Below are positions 1 to 8,183 of a DNA stretch of 64,000 nt, piece by piece. The translations under genes and the position numbers were made by a program. The notes beneath the pieces are model-generated. The model was not told the origin of the DNA and did not search any database. It was given only the letters and a program-made list of their open reading frames with translations. Positions within the stretch are counted from its first letter, which is position 1. Each line of letters begins with the position of its first letter. Origin of the DNA: Bradyrhizobium cosmicum. GTDB lineage: Bacteria > Pseudomonadota > Alphaproteobacteria > Rhizobiales > Xanthobacteraceae. The DNA is taken from contig NZ_CP041656.2 of the NCBI RefSeq assembly GCF_007290395.2, positions 2,046,001-2,110,000 of the forward strand. Direction: 5' to 3'.

Positions 1-195
1 CACGCCGTGACCCAAGGCACCGACGCGCAGGCCGAAGTCTCGGTCCGCCTCTCTCATGAGGGGCGCGCGATGACCGCACGCGCGGCGGATCCGGATACGC
101 TGGTGGCCTCGGCCAAGGCCTATCTCGGCGCGCTCAACAAGATCGTCATGAAGCGCCAGCGCGATACGGTGACGACGTCGGCGGCGGCGAGCTGA
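1..195 (+). CDS. leuA: 2-isopropylmalate synthase, C-terminal end (partial)
   Basis: The reading frame is open from the first base and ends at TGA 193-195, so only the last 64 residues are present. They read as the end of the LeuA regulatory (leucine-binding, dimerisation) domain: a beta-rich segment followed by the helix A-K-A-Y-L-G-A-L-N-K and a basic tail K-R-Q-R, which is the usual ending of alphaproteobacterial LeuA. The enzyme condenses acetyl-CoA with 2-oxoisovalerate in the first step of leucine synthesis, and this domain gives leucine feedback inhibition. A GTG at 7 is internal, not a start. A strong intrinsic terminator follows directly. Confidence 0.8.
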   Translation, partial: HAVTQGTDAQAEVSVRLSHEGRAMTARAADPDTLVASAKAYLGALNKIVMKRQRDTVTTSAAAS

Positions 196-222
196 CGCGC
201 GCGATCTCACGGCTCATCGGTC

Positions 223-251
223 AAACGCGGCGCCTCAGGCGCCGCGTTTTT
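223..251 (+). terminator. Rho-independent terminator after leuA
   Basis: A 12-bp perfect inverted repeat (223-234 with 238-249, core GCGGCGCC/GGCGCCGC, 3-nt loop) runs into TTTTT at 247-251. It lies 28 nt after the leuA stop and separates leuA from the TRAP-binding-protein gene. Confidence 0.9.
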
Positions 252-421
252 CGTTGGCCGGACTCGCGGGGATTTCCTGTCCGGATACCGCATTTTTGCA
301 AGGAGACCCCTGCTAAGGGGCAATGGCGCCTCAGTCTGCTTCCCTATAAAGCTGCCTTCAAGTCTTGACTTAAAGTCTTGAGGCCGGCGCTCCGGCCCCA
401 CAAGGACGTTTAGGAGGAAGC

Positions 422-1420
422 ATGCGGAAACTCATTTTGGCTGCGGCATCGGTTGCGGCTCTGGCATTGACCGGGCCGGCATCGGCCCAGGCGCCGATCA
501 TCATCAAGTTCAGCCATGTGGTGGCCACCGACACGCCGAAGGGCAAGGCGTCGGAAAAATTCAAGGAGCTCGCCGAGAAGTACACCGGCGGCAAGGTCAA
601 GGTCGAAATCTACCCGAACTCGACGCTCTACAAGGACAAGGAAGAGCTCGAGGCGCTTCAGCTCGGCAGCGTGCAGATGTTGGCGCCGTCCAACTCCAAG
701 TTCGGCCCGCTCGGCATCCGCGAATTCGAGGTGTTCGATCTGCCCTATATCCTTCCCGACCTGAAGACGCTGCGGAAGGTGACGGAAGGCCCGCTCGGCC
801 TCCGGCTGCTCAAGCTGCTGGACTCCAAGGGCATCACCGGCCTTGCCTATTGGGACAACGGCTTCAAGCAGATGAGCGCCAACAAGAAGCTGGTCGCGCC
901 CGCCGACTACCAGGGCGTCAAGTTCCGCATCCAGTCCTCGCGCGTGCTCCAGGCCCAGTTCAAGGCGCTCGGTTCGCTGCCGCAGGTAATGGCGTTCGGC
1001 GAAGTCTACCAGGCGCTGCAGACCGGCGTCGTCGACGGCCAGGAGAACACCTGGTCGAACATCTACACCCAGAAGATGCACGAGGTGCAGAAGTACATCA
1101 CCGAGACCAACCACGGCTACATCGGCTACGTCGTGATCGTGAACAAGAAGTTCTGGGACGATCTGCCGGCCGACATCCGCGACCAGCTGTCGAAGGCGAT
1201 GAAGGAAGCGACCGACTTCAACAACACGCAGTCGCAGAAGGAAAACGACGACGCGCTCGCCGAGATCAGGAAGAGCGGCAAGAGCGAGATCATCAAGCTC
1301 ACGCCGGAGCAGGACGAGGCGATGCGCAAGGCGATGGAGCCGGTCTACAAGGACGCCGCAGGCCGCGTCGGCCAGCCGCTGATCGACGAGTTCCAGAAGG
1401 AAGCCAAGAGCACCAATTGA
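422..1420 (+). CDS. dctP: TRAP transporter solute-binding protein, DctP family
   Basis: This 332-residue protein has a clear signal peptide (first ~22 residues, ending A-S-A-Q) and the DctP fold throughout: I-K-F-S-H-V near the mature N-terminus, L-G-S-V-Q-M around residue 82, and the late motif T-G-V-V-D-G-Q-E-N near residue 205, which is diagnostic for DctP-type periplasmic binding proteins. It would capture a small carboxylate-like ligand in the periplasm for a DctQM membrane pair. The start at 422 follows an AGGAGG at 410-420. No dctQ or dctM gene lies next to it: it is flanked by terminators on both sides, so it is an orphan binding protein or serves a transporter elsewhere. The ligand cannot be read from sequence. 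Confidence 0.9.
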   Translation: MRKLILAAASVAALALTGPASAQAPIIIKFSHVVATDTPKGKASEKFKELAEKYTGGKVKVEIYPNSTLYKDKEELEALQLGSVQMLAPSNSKFGPLGIREFEVFDLPYILPDLKTLRKVTEGPLGLRLLKLLDSKGITGLAYWDNGFKQMSANKKLVAPADYQGVKFRIQSSRVLQAQFKALGSLPQVMAFGEVYQALQTGVVDGQENTWSNIYTQKMHEVQKYITETNHGYIGYVVIVNKKFWDDLPADIRDQLSKAMKEATDFNNTQSQKENDDALAEIRKSGKSEIIKLTPEQDEAMRKAMEPVYKDAAGRVGQPLIDEFQKEAKSTN

Positions 1421-1474
1421 GAGCGCGACCCAACTTGGGAGCGCGATCAGCCAATCTCGACGAACGCTGAATGA

Positions 1475-1509
1475 AAGGGCTTCCGTGCCGGGCGCGGAAG
1501 CCCTTTTTG
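1475..1509 (+). terminator. Rho-independent terminator after dctP
   Basis: An 11-bp inverted repeat (1475-1485 with 1495-1505, AAGGGCTTCCG/CGGAAGCCCTT) ends in a T-run. It closes the monocistronic dctP unit. Confidence 0.88.
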
Positions 1510-1649
1510 TTGCGAGTGATTTCTGATTGCGACTGGCGGTAAGATCAGGGGTTACATCTTGGTAAGGATGCCCTCTCTGTCCAAGTTGTAAGTTGCGTGT
1601 CAGCCGTGCGGCGCCCATCTTCGCGGCATCCTTCCAGAGGAGAGTTCGC

Positions 1650-2249
1650 ATGAGGAAGTTCACCATCGCCGCCATCGCCGTGCTCAGCATCGCCGGCTCG
1701 GGCGCGGTCTATGCTCAATACCATCGCCCGTGGATGCACGAGCACATGCGCCACATGCGCATGAACCCGGAGGATCGCGCCGCCTTCGTCGACGCGCGGA
1801 TCGCCGCCGTCCACGCCGGCCTGAAGCTCAATGCCGACCAGGAGAAGCTGTGGCCGCCGGTCGAGGCTGCCGTGCGCGACTTCGCCAAGCTGCGCATCGA
1901 CCGCGCCAACGCGCGGATGAATGCCGGCCCCGGTGATGCCGACAAGCCGGAGGATCCGGTCGCCCGCCTGCGCCAGCGCGCCGACGACATGGGCGCCACC
2001 TCCACGGCGCTGAAGAAGATCGCCGATGCCGCCGATCCCCTCTACAAGACGCTGGACGACGGCCAGAAGCGGCGCCTCGCCGCGCTGACCCGCCACCGCG
2101 GCCCGTTCGGCGGCGGTGAGGACGGCCCGCCCCGCCAATTCATGGAACGGGGCATGGATCGCATGATGGAGCGCGGCATGGACCGTTTCCATGGCGATCG
2201 CTTCGACCGGGACGGCGGTCCGGACCGGGACCACGAGGGCCGGCTCTGA
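1650..2249 (+). CDS. Spy/CpxP-like exported protein (LTXXQ-type)
   Basis: A 199-residue exported protein. The start at 1650 follows AGGAGAG and gives a normal signal peptide ending V-Y-A-Q. The mature part is helical and charged: R-M-N-P-E-D-R-A-A-F-V-D-A-R, then L-N-A-D-Q-E-K-L-W (an LTxxQ-like helix), then an R/A/D-rich helix. The C-terminus is rich in G, D, R, M and P with repeats of E-R-G-M-D-R. This matches the Spy/CpxP/LTXXQ family of small periplasmic chaperone-like or envelope-stress proteins in order and composition. Its exact role is unknown. The gene stands alone between two terminators. Confidence 0.7.
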   Translation: MRKFTIAAIAVLSIAGSGAVYAQYHRPWMHEHMRHMRMNPEDRAAFVDARIAAVHAGLKLNADQEKLWPPVEAAVRDFAKLRIDRANARMNAGPGDADKPEDPVARLRQRADDMGATSTALKKIADAADPLYKTLDDGQKRRLAALTRHRGPFGGGEDGPPRQFMERGMDRMMERGMDRFHGDRFDRDGGPDRDHEGRL

Positions 2250-2293
2250 GCCCTCGGGGATTTTGCGGGGGATCAACCGCATTGACCTCGGCG

Positions 2294-2318
2294 AAGCCGC
2301 TGGAATCCAGCGGCTTTT
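2294..2318 (+). terminator. Rho-independent terminator after the Spy-like gene
   Basis: Stem AAGCCGCTGG (2294-2303) pairs with CCAGCGGCTT (2307-2316) around a 3-nt loop and runs into TTTT. Confidence 0.85.
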
Positions 2319-2416
2319 CGCTTTCTGGGGACTTTGGAAAAACCTTTACCGCATCGCTTGCCATCCCCGGATCGCTTTGCTAAACGACCGACCTCGCAAG
2401 GCTTTGACCGCCTTTC

Positions 2417-2492
<76 letters not shown>

Positions 2493-2687
2493 CCTAAATC
2501 GAGACCTTAGCGCGAGAAACCGATTGAGAAGGCCGGACTAAAACGGTTTTTCAAACGGTGTTTTTGGCGGCCGTTCGGCGAGTTCACGCTCGGCATTGTG
2601 GTCTGCACCACTGGTCTCGGCGGAGGCCTTGGCGACTCGAATGCCGCCCGGTAGAGCCGCTTCCAATGTAAACATCAGATCTCACGA

Positions 2688-3479
2688 TCAGGGCAGGTTT
2701 CGAGCTCGCATGCTCGTGCCGAGTGACAAAGCCTTTGCCAAGGTCGCCGCGGTGGCATTCAGCGCCGCAATTCGCGTGGGCAACTGCTTGTTCATAATTC
2801 GCTCCAGCGGTCCGGTCATGCCGACCGAATGCAGCACGGCGCCGTCCGGCAATCTCACCGGCACGGCGATGGCGGCGAGACCCTCGTCGATCTCGCCGAT
2901 GCAAGTCGCGTAGCCGAGCTTGCGAACCTTGGCATATTCCTGCTCGATCCATTTTCGGCTGGTATGCGAATGGACTGTCGGCTTGGGCAAATCCTCGGAC
3001 AGGGCCGCGTCTATCAATGCCTTGCTCTGGAAGGCCATGATGGCCTTGCCCGTCGCCGCGGCATTGACCGGCATCTCGATGCCGGGCTGCACATAGCCGC
3101 GCCAACGCACGTCGGGCGAATGCGAAACGGCGACCACTACGCGCTTTCCGACCAGTCGCGCGAGGTAGCACGTCTCCGTGCTGGCTTCGGTCAGGGACAG
3201 CAAATGTGGTCCGGCGAGTGATGCATACCATCCGTCGTCCGCGCCGGCGTGAAGCAGGCGGGTGAGGCGTTCGCCCACATGGTAGGTCCGTCCTGCCTCT
3301 CCCTCCGACGCCATGCCGGCACGGACCAATCCCTTCAGCAATCGGTGTGCGGTGGTTTTCGGCAGATCGAGCATGGCCGAAACGTCCGCCAGCGTGATCG
3401 TGCCGGAAAATGCAGCGACGACCTCCAGCACGTCGATGTAGCGCGCGAGCGGGCCGGGAGAAACGTCGTCTGTTGTCAT
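2688..3479 (-). CDS. IclR-family transcriptional regulator
   Basis: A 263-residue regulator. Residues ~10-65 form the winged helix (T-L-A-D-V-S-A-M-L-D-L-P-K-T-T-A-H-R-L-L is the recognition region), followed by the IclR effector domain with the typical N-A-A-A-T-G-K-A-I-M-A segment near residue 140 and G-E-I-D-E-G-L-A-A-I-A-V-P-V near residue 195. It is divergent from the transporter/hydantoinase operon starting at 3655, with a 175-bp shared intergenic region holding symmetric sites (3558-3589). It very likely controls that operon in response to its substrate or an intermediate. Confidence 0.92.
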   Translation of the reverse strand: MTTDDVSPGPLARYIDVLEVVAAFSGTITLADVSAMLDLPKTTAHRLLKGLVRAGMASEGEAGRTYHVGERLTRLLHAGADDGWYASLAGPHLLSLTEASTETCYLARLVGKRVVVAVSHSPDVRWRGYVQPGIEMPVNAAATGKAIMAFQSKALIDAALSEDLPKPTVHSHTSRKWIEQEYAKVRKLGYATCIGEIDEGLAAIAVPVRLPDGAVLHSVGMTGPLERIMNKQLPTRIAALNATAATLAKALSLGTSMRARNLP

Positions 3480-3557
3480 CGAAGTTGACCAGTTCCTGGG
3501 CGGCCTGCGCCAATTTGTACGGCTTGACTCGGCGGCGGCTTGCCGTTTACCGTTTCA

Positions 3558-3589
3558 ATATTCGGAATATCGTTCCGGAAAACGGAACG
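3558..3589. promoter_or_regulatory. Overlapping inverted repeats, probable IclR operator
   Basis: Three symmetric elements are packed together: ATATTC-G-GAATAT (3558-3570), CGGAA-N5-TTCCG (3563-3577) and CGTTCCG-N5-CGGAACG (3571-3589). All share GGAA/TTCC half-sites. The block sits between the IclR gene and the operon it faces, 65 nt before the first structural gene, so regulator binding there is the natural reading. This is inference from position and symmetry. Confidence 0.65.
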
Positions 3590-3654
3590 ATTGTCAAGTG
3601 GTCAGATCCGATCAGTTCGCTGACGCGGCATTGGTGTTGTAGAGGAGTGGCGAC

Positions 3655-4806
3655 GTGGGGTTCACGCGGAAGGACTTTCTAGGTTCGATGATTGCGGCGA
3701 CGATGCTGTCGCTTACCGGGGCTGCGCATGGGCAACAGGCGGAGCCTGTCCTGATCGGCGCGACCGTTCCGATGACGGGGCCGCTGTCGCTGACCGGCAA
3801 GCAGTACCAGAACTCACTGACGATGGCCGAAGAGGACATCAACAAGGCCGGCGGCATCAACGGCCGCCCGATCAAGATCGTGTTCGAGGATACCCAGGCG
3901 TCGAACGGCACCGCCGTGAACGCCTTCGTCAAGCTGGCTCAGGAAACCAAGCCGTCGTTCTTCTTTCTGTCGAGCTATTCGACGCAGAATCTCGCGGTTG
4001 CGCCGGAGCTCAAGAAGGTGCAGGTGCCCGCCATGTATGCCGGCGGCGCCGATGCCGTGGCCGATGGCGGCAATGAATGGATGTTCCGGATCCGGCCGGC
4101 CGACAGCGTGTCCGCAGAGGGCATGGTCAAGGCTGCGGTCGACGTCATCAAGGCGAAGAAGCCGGGCATTCTCTACATCCAGAACGATTTCGGCCAGGGA
4201 GGGGCCCAGACCGCCGCCAAGCGCCTCGAAGCCGCAGGTATTCCGGTCGTCGGCATGGAAGCCTATGGCCAGAACGACAAGGACTTCTCGGCGCAGTTGC
4301 TCAGCCTCCGCAGCAAGGGCGCCGATACGATCCTGATCTTCAACTATCCGCAGGACGGCGCACTGGTGCTGCGCCAGGCCAAGGTGCTGGGCTTCAAGAT
4401 GCCGCTGGTTACGTCATCGGCGGCGCTGGTGCCGGCCGCCCTGCAGTTGCTGTCGCCCGCCGATCTCGAAGGCGTTTGGGGCGTCACGGATGCGTTCATG
4501 GACGCGAGCGTCGGCGGCCGGATGAAGGATTACGTCGAGCGTTTCAAGGCGAAGTTCGGCATTGATCCCGATCCGTATGGCCTTGCCTACTACGACGGTG
4601 CGTTCCTGATGGCGGAAGGCATGCGCAAGGTCGGTACGGACGCCAAGGCGTTGCGGGAATGGCTGGCGGCGGTCAATGGCTGGCAGGGTATCGGTCACGT
4701 CTACTCCTACGATGCCAAGGGCAATGGCGTGCGCGATCTTGCTGTCGTGAAGGCGAAGGCCGGCACCAAGACGCTCGAGTTGGTGCAGCCGGTCACTCTC
4801 AACTGA
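3655..4806 (+). CDS. ABC transporter substrate-binding protein, branched-chain amino acid (LivK) type
   Basis: A 383-residue periplasmic binding protein. GTG at 3655 is used, with GAGGAG at 3641-3646. The signal peptide ends near G-A-A-H-G-Q. The mature protein opens with V-L-I-G-A-T-V-P-M-T-G-P-L-S-L-T-G, continues with E-E-D-I-N-K-A-G-G-I-N-G-R-P-I, and has Q-N-D-F-G-Q-G around residue 180: all hallmarks of Peripla_BP_6 (LivJ/LivK-like) proteins. It is the first gene of a seven-gene operon and would deliver the operon's substrate to the LivHMGF-type permease. In this context the ligand is more likely a cyclic amide or amino-acid derivative than a simple branched-chain amino acid. Confidence 0.9.
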   Translation: MGFTRKDFLGSMIAATMLSLTGAAHGQQAEPVLIGATVPMTGPLSLTGKQYQNSLTMAEEDINKAGGINGRPIKIVFEDTQASNGTAVNAFVKLAQETKPSFFFLSSYSTQNLAVAPELKKVQVPAMYAGGADAVADGGNEWMFRIRPADSVSAEGMVKAAVDVIKAKKPGILYIQNDFGQGGAQTAAKRLEAAGIPVVGMEAYGQNDKDFSAQLLSLRSKGADTILIFNYPQDGALVLRQAKVLGFKMPLVTSSAALVPAALQLLSPADLEGVWGVTDAFMDASVGGRMKDYVERFKAKFGIDPDPYGLAYYDGAFLMAEGMRKVGTDAKALREWLAAVNGWQGIGHVYSYDAKGNGVRDLAVVKAKAGTKTLELVQPVTLN

Positions 4807-4873
4807 TCACATCGGACGGATTGGCCTCGCGGCCGGCCAGCACGGCCGCGAGGTGCGAGCGAGCAGGGGTATC

Positions 4874-5749
4874 ATGGCGGATTTCATTCAGCTTCTGGTC
4901 AACGGACTGGCGATCGGAAGCGTTTATGCGCTGGCGGCGATCGGCTTCGTCATCGTCTACTCCGCAACCGGCGTCGTGAATTTCGCGGCCGGCCAGTTCG
5001 TGATGTTCGGAACCTTTGCCGGTGTCGTGACGCTGATCAATGCCCAATTGCCATGGTCCGTCGCCTATGGCGCTGCGCTTGCGATCATGGCGCTGTTCGG
5101 AGCATTGTTCTTCATCACCGTCTATCTGCCGCTGCGGCGCGGGTCGATCGTTACGATCATCATTGGCACCGTCGCCGTCGGCATCATCATGCAGAATGCG
5201 GCGCTGCTGTCGTTCGGATCGTGGCCGTTCCGCCTGCCGTCTCCCCTGGAGGACCGGGTGGTCAATCTGGGTGGCGCCATCATCTCGACCCATGCTTTGG
5301 GCGTGGTCGGCGTCACCACCCTCATGGTTGCGGGACTCTGGGTGCTGTTCAATCGCACCTCCGTCGGCATCGGCATGCGGGCCGTGGCGCAGGACCTTCA
5401 GGCCGCCAAGCTGATGGGTCTCAAGGTCAACCGGCTGCTGGCCCTGTCGTGGGTGCTTGCCGCCGTTCTCGCCGGTGTCGCCGGCCTCATGCTCGGGCCG
5501 ATGTGGTTCGCGGACGTCAATATGGGTGACCCGATCGCCCTGAAGGCCTTTGCGGCGACCATCATCGGAGGCTTCGGCAGCCTGCCGGGTGCGATCGTCG
5601 GCGGGCTGTTCGTTGGTCTCAGCGAGGTGCTCGGTGCGTCCTATGTGTCATCCGCCTACAAGGATCTGATCTCGTTCGGCATCATGATCCTCTTCCTGCT
5701 CGTGCGTCCGCAGGGCGTGTTCGGCGAAAAGATCCAGGATCGGGGTTGA
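4874..5749 (+). CDS. livH: Branched-chain amino acid-type ABC permease, LivH
   Basis: A 291-residue integral membrane protein with about eight hydrophobic segments. It opens with the LivH signature (N-G-L-A-I-G-S-V-Y-A-L-A-A-I-G, then N-F-A-A-G-Q-F) and has the cytoplasmic coupling motif G-I-G-M-R-A-V-A-Q-D near residue 170. ATG 4874 is chosen over an upstream GTG because it gives the standard LivH N-terminus. It lies 67 nt after the binding-protein gene and 5 nt before livM. Confidence 0.92.
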   Translation: MADFIQLLVNGLAIGSVYALAAIGFVIVYSATGVVNFAAGQFVMFGTFAGVVTLINAQLPWSVAYGAALAIMALFGALFFITVYLPLRRGSIVTIIIGTVAVGIIMQNAALLSFGSWPFRLPSPLEDRVVNLGGAIISTHALGVVGVTTLMVAGLWVLFNRTSVGIGMRAVAQDLQAAKLMGLKVNRLLALSWVLAAVLAGVAGLMLGPMWFADVNMGDPIALKAFAATIIGGFGSLPGAIVGGLFVGLSEVLGASYVSSAYKDLISFGIMILFLLVRPQGVFGEKIQDRG

Positions 5750-5754
5750 TCGCG

Positions 5755-6735
5755 ATGGCGATGCGCGCTCCATTGGCGATCGCTGCAGCGATCCTCGTGC
5801 TTGGCGGCCTCATCGCCAGCGTTCTGCCGGAATATTACCTCCGGCTGTTCAATCTCTCGGCGATCTCGGCGGTCGCCGTCATCGGCCTGAATTTCGCGTT
5901 CGGTTATGCCGGTCTGATCTCGCTGGGCCACGCAGCGTTTGTCGGCATGGGTGCGTATGGGCTGGCGATCCTGACCACAGCCTGGGGCTGGTCGCCGTGG
6001 CTGGCAATGCCGGCCGCGATCGCGACAACCGCGGCGCTCGCGGCCCTGATCGGCTATCCTCTGCTGCGCCTGCGTGGCCACTACCTCGCGCTGGCCACGC
6101 TGGGTCTCAACGTCTCGTTCTATATCGTGACGTCGAACTGGATCGGGCTGACGGGCGGCACCAACGGCATCGCGCGAATTCCGGAACTGGCCATCGGCTC
6201 GCTGGCGCTTTCCGGCGAACACCGGTTCCTGTGCGTCGCACTCGTGACGCTTGCGGTGGTCGCCGCGCTCGCGGCGATGCTGCACGCGTCGCGCCATGGC
6301 CGCGAGATGATGGCGGTGCGCGACGACGAGATCGCGTCCGAAATGATCGGGATCGACGTCACGCGCGTGAAGATCACGGCCTTCGTGCTGTCGGCGATCT
6401 GCGCCGCCGTCGCAGGCTGCCTGTTCGCCCTGCATGTACGCTTCGTGGCGCCGGAGGACTTCACCTATGCGCATTCCATCACGTATCTCGCGATGCTGAT
6501 CGTCGGTGGGGAGGGCACCATCGTGGGAGCGATCCTCGGCGCGATCCTGCTCACCTTCCTGCCCGAGTGGCTGCGCTTCCTCGGCACCGCTTACCTTCTC
6601 TTCTTCGGCCTGCTGATGCTCTGCATCCTGGTGTTCCTGCCGACCGGCCTGGTCGGTCTCGGCCGGCGCATGCGTCCCCGCTCACGCAAGACGGCACCAT
6701 CAACATCGGTTGGCGTACCGGAGATGACGTCATGA
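5755..6735 (+). CDS. livM: Branched-chain amino acid-type ABC permease, LivM
   Basis: A 326-residue membrane protein with the LivM core: N-F-A-F-G-Y-A-G-L-I-S-L-G-H-A-A-F-V-G-M-G-A-Y at residues ~43-65, T-G-G-T-N-G-I near residue 140, and the EAA-like coupling loop R-H-G-R-E-M-M-A-V-R-D-D-E near residue 185. ATG 5755 is preferred; a TTG at 5746 overlapping the livH stop is possible. Its stop overlaps the livG start by 4 nt (ATGA at 6732), indicating translational coupling. Confidence 0.92.
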   Translation: MAMRAPLAIAAAILVLGGLIASVLPEYYLRLFNLSAISAVAVIGLNFAFGYAGLISLGHAAFVGMGAYGLAILTTAWGWSPWLAMPAAIATTAALAALIGYPLLRLRGHYLALATLGLNVSFYIVTSNWIGLTGGTNGIARIPELAIGSLALSGEHRFLCVALVTLAVVAALAAMLHASRHGREMMAVRDDEIASEMIGIDVTRVKITAFVLSAICAAVAGCLFALHVRFVAPEDFTYAHSITYLAMLIVGGEGTIVGAILGAILLTFLPEWLRFLGTAYLLFFGLLMLCILVFLPTGLVGLGRRMRPRSRKTAPSTSVGVPEMTS

Positions 6736-7469
6736 ACGTGTTGGAGGCGCGCAGTATTCACAAACGCTATGGCGGTCTCGCTGCGCTGGACGATGTCGAT
6801 CTGACCGTTGCGAAAGGGCAGTTCGTCGCGGTGATCGGACCGAACGGTGCCGGCAAATCGACACTGCTGAACGTGCTGACCGGCCTGGTCTTGCCGGACG
6901 AGGGCCAGGTCGTTCTCGACGGCCAAACCATCACGCGCATGGCCACCAACAGGCGCATCCGCGCCGGGCTCGGTCGCACGTTCCAGCACGGGCGTGTCTT
7001 TGCGCGGCTGAACGTCCTGGAAAACGTCATGACCGGCGCGGCGATCCGCCGCGGCCTGAACGAGGCCGGTCTTCGCGACGCTGCGATGGAAATCATCGAG
7101 CAGATGGGACTCGCCGACGTGGCCTTCGACGCGATCGATTCGCTCTCCTATGGCCGTCGCCGCATGGTGGAGCTTGCCCGTGCGCTGGCTTGCCGGCCGC
7201 ATGTCCTGCTGCTGGACGAGCCGGCCGCGGGCCTGAATTCCGGTGAGGTCGACCAGCTGATCGAGCGGTTGACGGCACTGCGCGCTACCCACGGGCTCGC
7301 CATCGTGCTGATCGAGCACAATATGGGCATGGTCATGCGGCTTGCCGAGCGCATCTTCGTCCTCAATTTCGGCTGCAGGATTGCCGAGGGAACGCCGGCC
7401 GAGATCCAGGCGGACCCCGCCGTGCTGTCGGCCTATCTGGGCGAAGGATATGTCCATGCTGGCGTGTGA
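6732..7469 (+). CDS. livG: ABC transporter ATP-binding protein, LivG
   Basis: A 245-residue ATPase. Walker A is G-P-N-G-A-G-K-S-T at residues 36-44. The ABC signature is the LivG-type variant L-S-Y-G-R-R-R instead of LSGGQ. Walker B is L-L-L-D-E-P-A-A-G-L-N, and the switch His is in L-I-E-H-N-M. The F-Q-H-G-R-V-F Q-loop is also typical of LivG. It overlaps livM by 4 nt and livF by 20 nt. Confidence 0.93.
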   Translation: MNVLEARSIHKRYGGLAALDDVDLTVAKGQFVAVIGPNGAGKSTLLNVLTGLVLPDEGQVVLDGQTITRMATNRRIRAGLGRTFQHGRVFARLNVLENVMTGAAIRRGLNEAGLRDAAMEIIEQMGLADVAFDAIDSLSYGRRRMVELARALACRPHVLLLDEPAAGLNSGEVDQLIERLTALRATHGLAIVLIEHNMGMVMRLAERIFVLNFGCRIAEGTPAEIQADPAVLSAYLGEGYVHAGV

Positions 7470-8163
7470 CGAGCTCGCGGTCGCGCATGGCGACATCGTT
7501 GCGCTGCAGGGCGTGACGTTGAGGGTCGATGCCGGCGAAACGGTCGCGCTGATAGGCGCCAACGGTGCCGGCAAGACCACGCTGCTGCATACGATCTCCG
7601 GCCTCAACCGGGTGTCGTCAGGCGACATCAGGTTCGAAGGCGCACCTATCGGCGGCTGGTCCACGGATCGCAGGGTGGCGAAGGGGATTTCGCAGGCTCC
7701 GGAGGGACGACGGATCTTTCCAGGTCTGTCGGTGGAGGAGAACCTGACGCTTGCCACCGTGAGTTGGCGTCGCTGGGGGCAATCCATCATGGCCGATCTC
7801 GATCGCGTGTTCGAGCTGTTTCCCAGGCTGAAGGAGCGGCGCAAGCAGCTCGGCTGGTCGCTGTCCGGCGGAGAGCAGCAGATGCTGGCCATCGGGCGGG
7901 CGTTGATGGCGCGGCCGAAGCTGCTGCTGCTCGACGAGCCCTCGCTCGGCCTGGCGCCACGGCTCGCCGAGGAAGTCTACGAGCGTGTCAGGGTGATCAG
8001 CAAGACCGGTCTGACGATTCTCGTCGTCGAGCAGAACACCGTGCTGGCGCTGTCGGTGGCCGATCGCGCCTACGTGCTGGAGACCGGCCGCATCGTGCTC
8101 GACGGGCCGGCGAGCGAACTCAAACACAATGCGCGCGTGCGCGAAGCTTATCTGGGCCGCTAG
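7450..8163 (+). CDS. livF: ABC transporter ATP-binding protein, LivF
   Basis: A 237-residue ATPase with Walker A G-A-N-G-A-G-K-T-T (36-44), the LivF Q-loop region Q-A-P-E-G-R-R-I-F, canonical signature L-S-G-G-E-Q-Q-M-L, Walker B L-L-L-D-E-P-S-L-G-L and V-V-E-Q-N at the switch. ATG 7450 or ATG 7456 may be used; both lie inside the end of livG. It completes the transporter: two permeases, two ATPases and one binding protein. Confidence 0.92.
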   Translation: MSMLACDELAVAHGDIVALQGVTLRVDAGETVALIGANGAGKTTLLHTISGLNRVSSGDIRFEGAPIGGWSTDRRVAKGISQAPEGRRIFPGLSVEENLTLATVSWRRWGQSIMADLDRVFELFPRLKERRKQLGWSLSGGEQQMLAIGRALMARPKLLLLDEPSLGLAPRLAEEVYERVRVISKTGLTILVVEQNTVLALSVADRAYVLETGRIVLDGPASELKHNARVREAYLGR

Positions 8164-8183
8164 ACCCGGAGCGAGGAGGCAAC

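Noticed and set aside
410..1690. Long open frame on the minus strand opposite dctP
   Set aside because: It is a codon-bias shadow of the GC-rich dctP gene: Leu/Arg/Asp-rich, no ribosome site, no family features.
2538..2675. 45-codon minus-strand frame after the IclR gene
   Set aside because: No ribosome site, no recognisable motif; probably chance.
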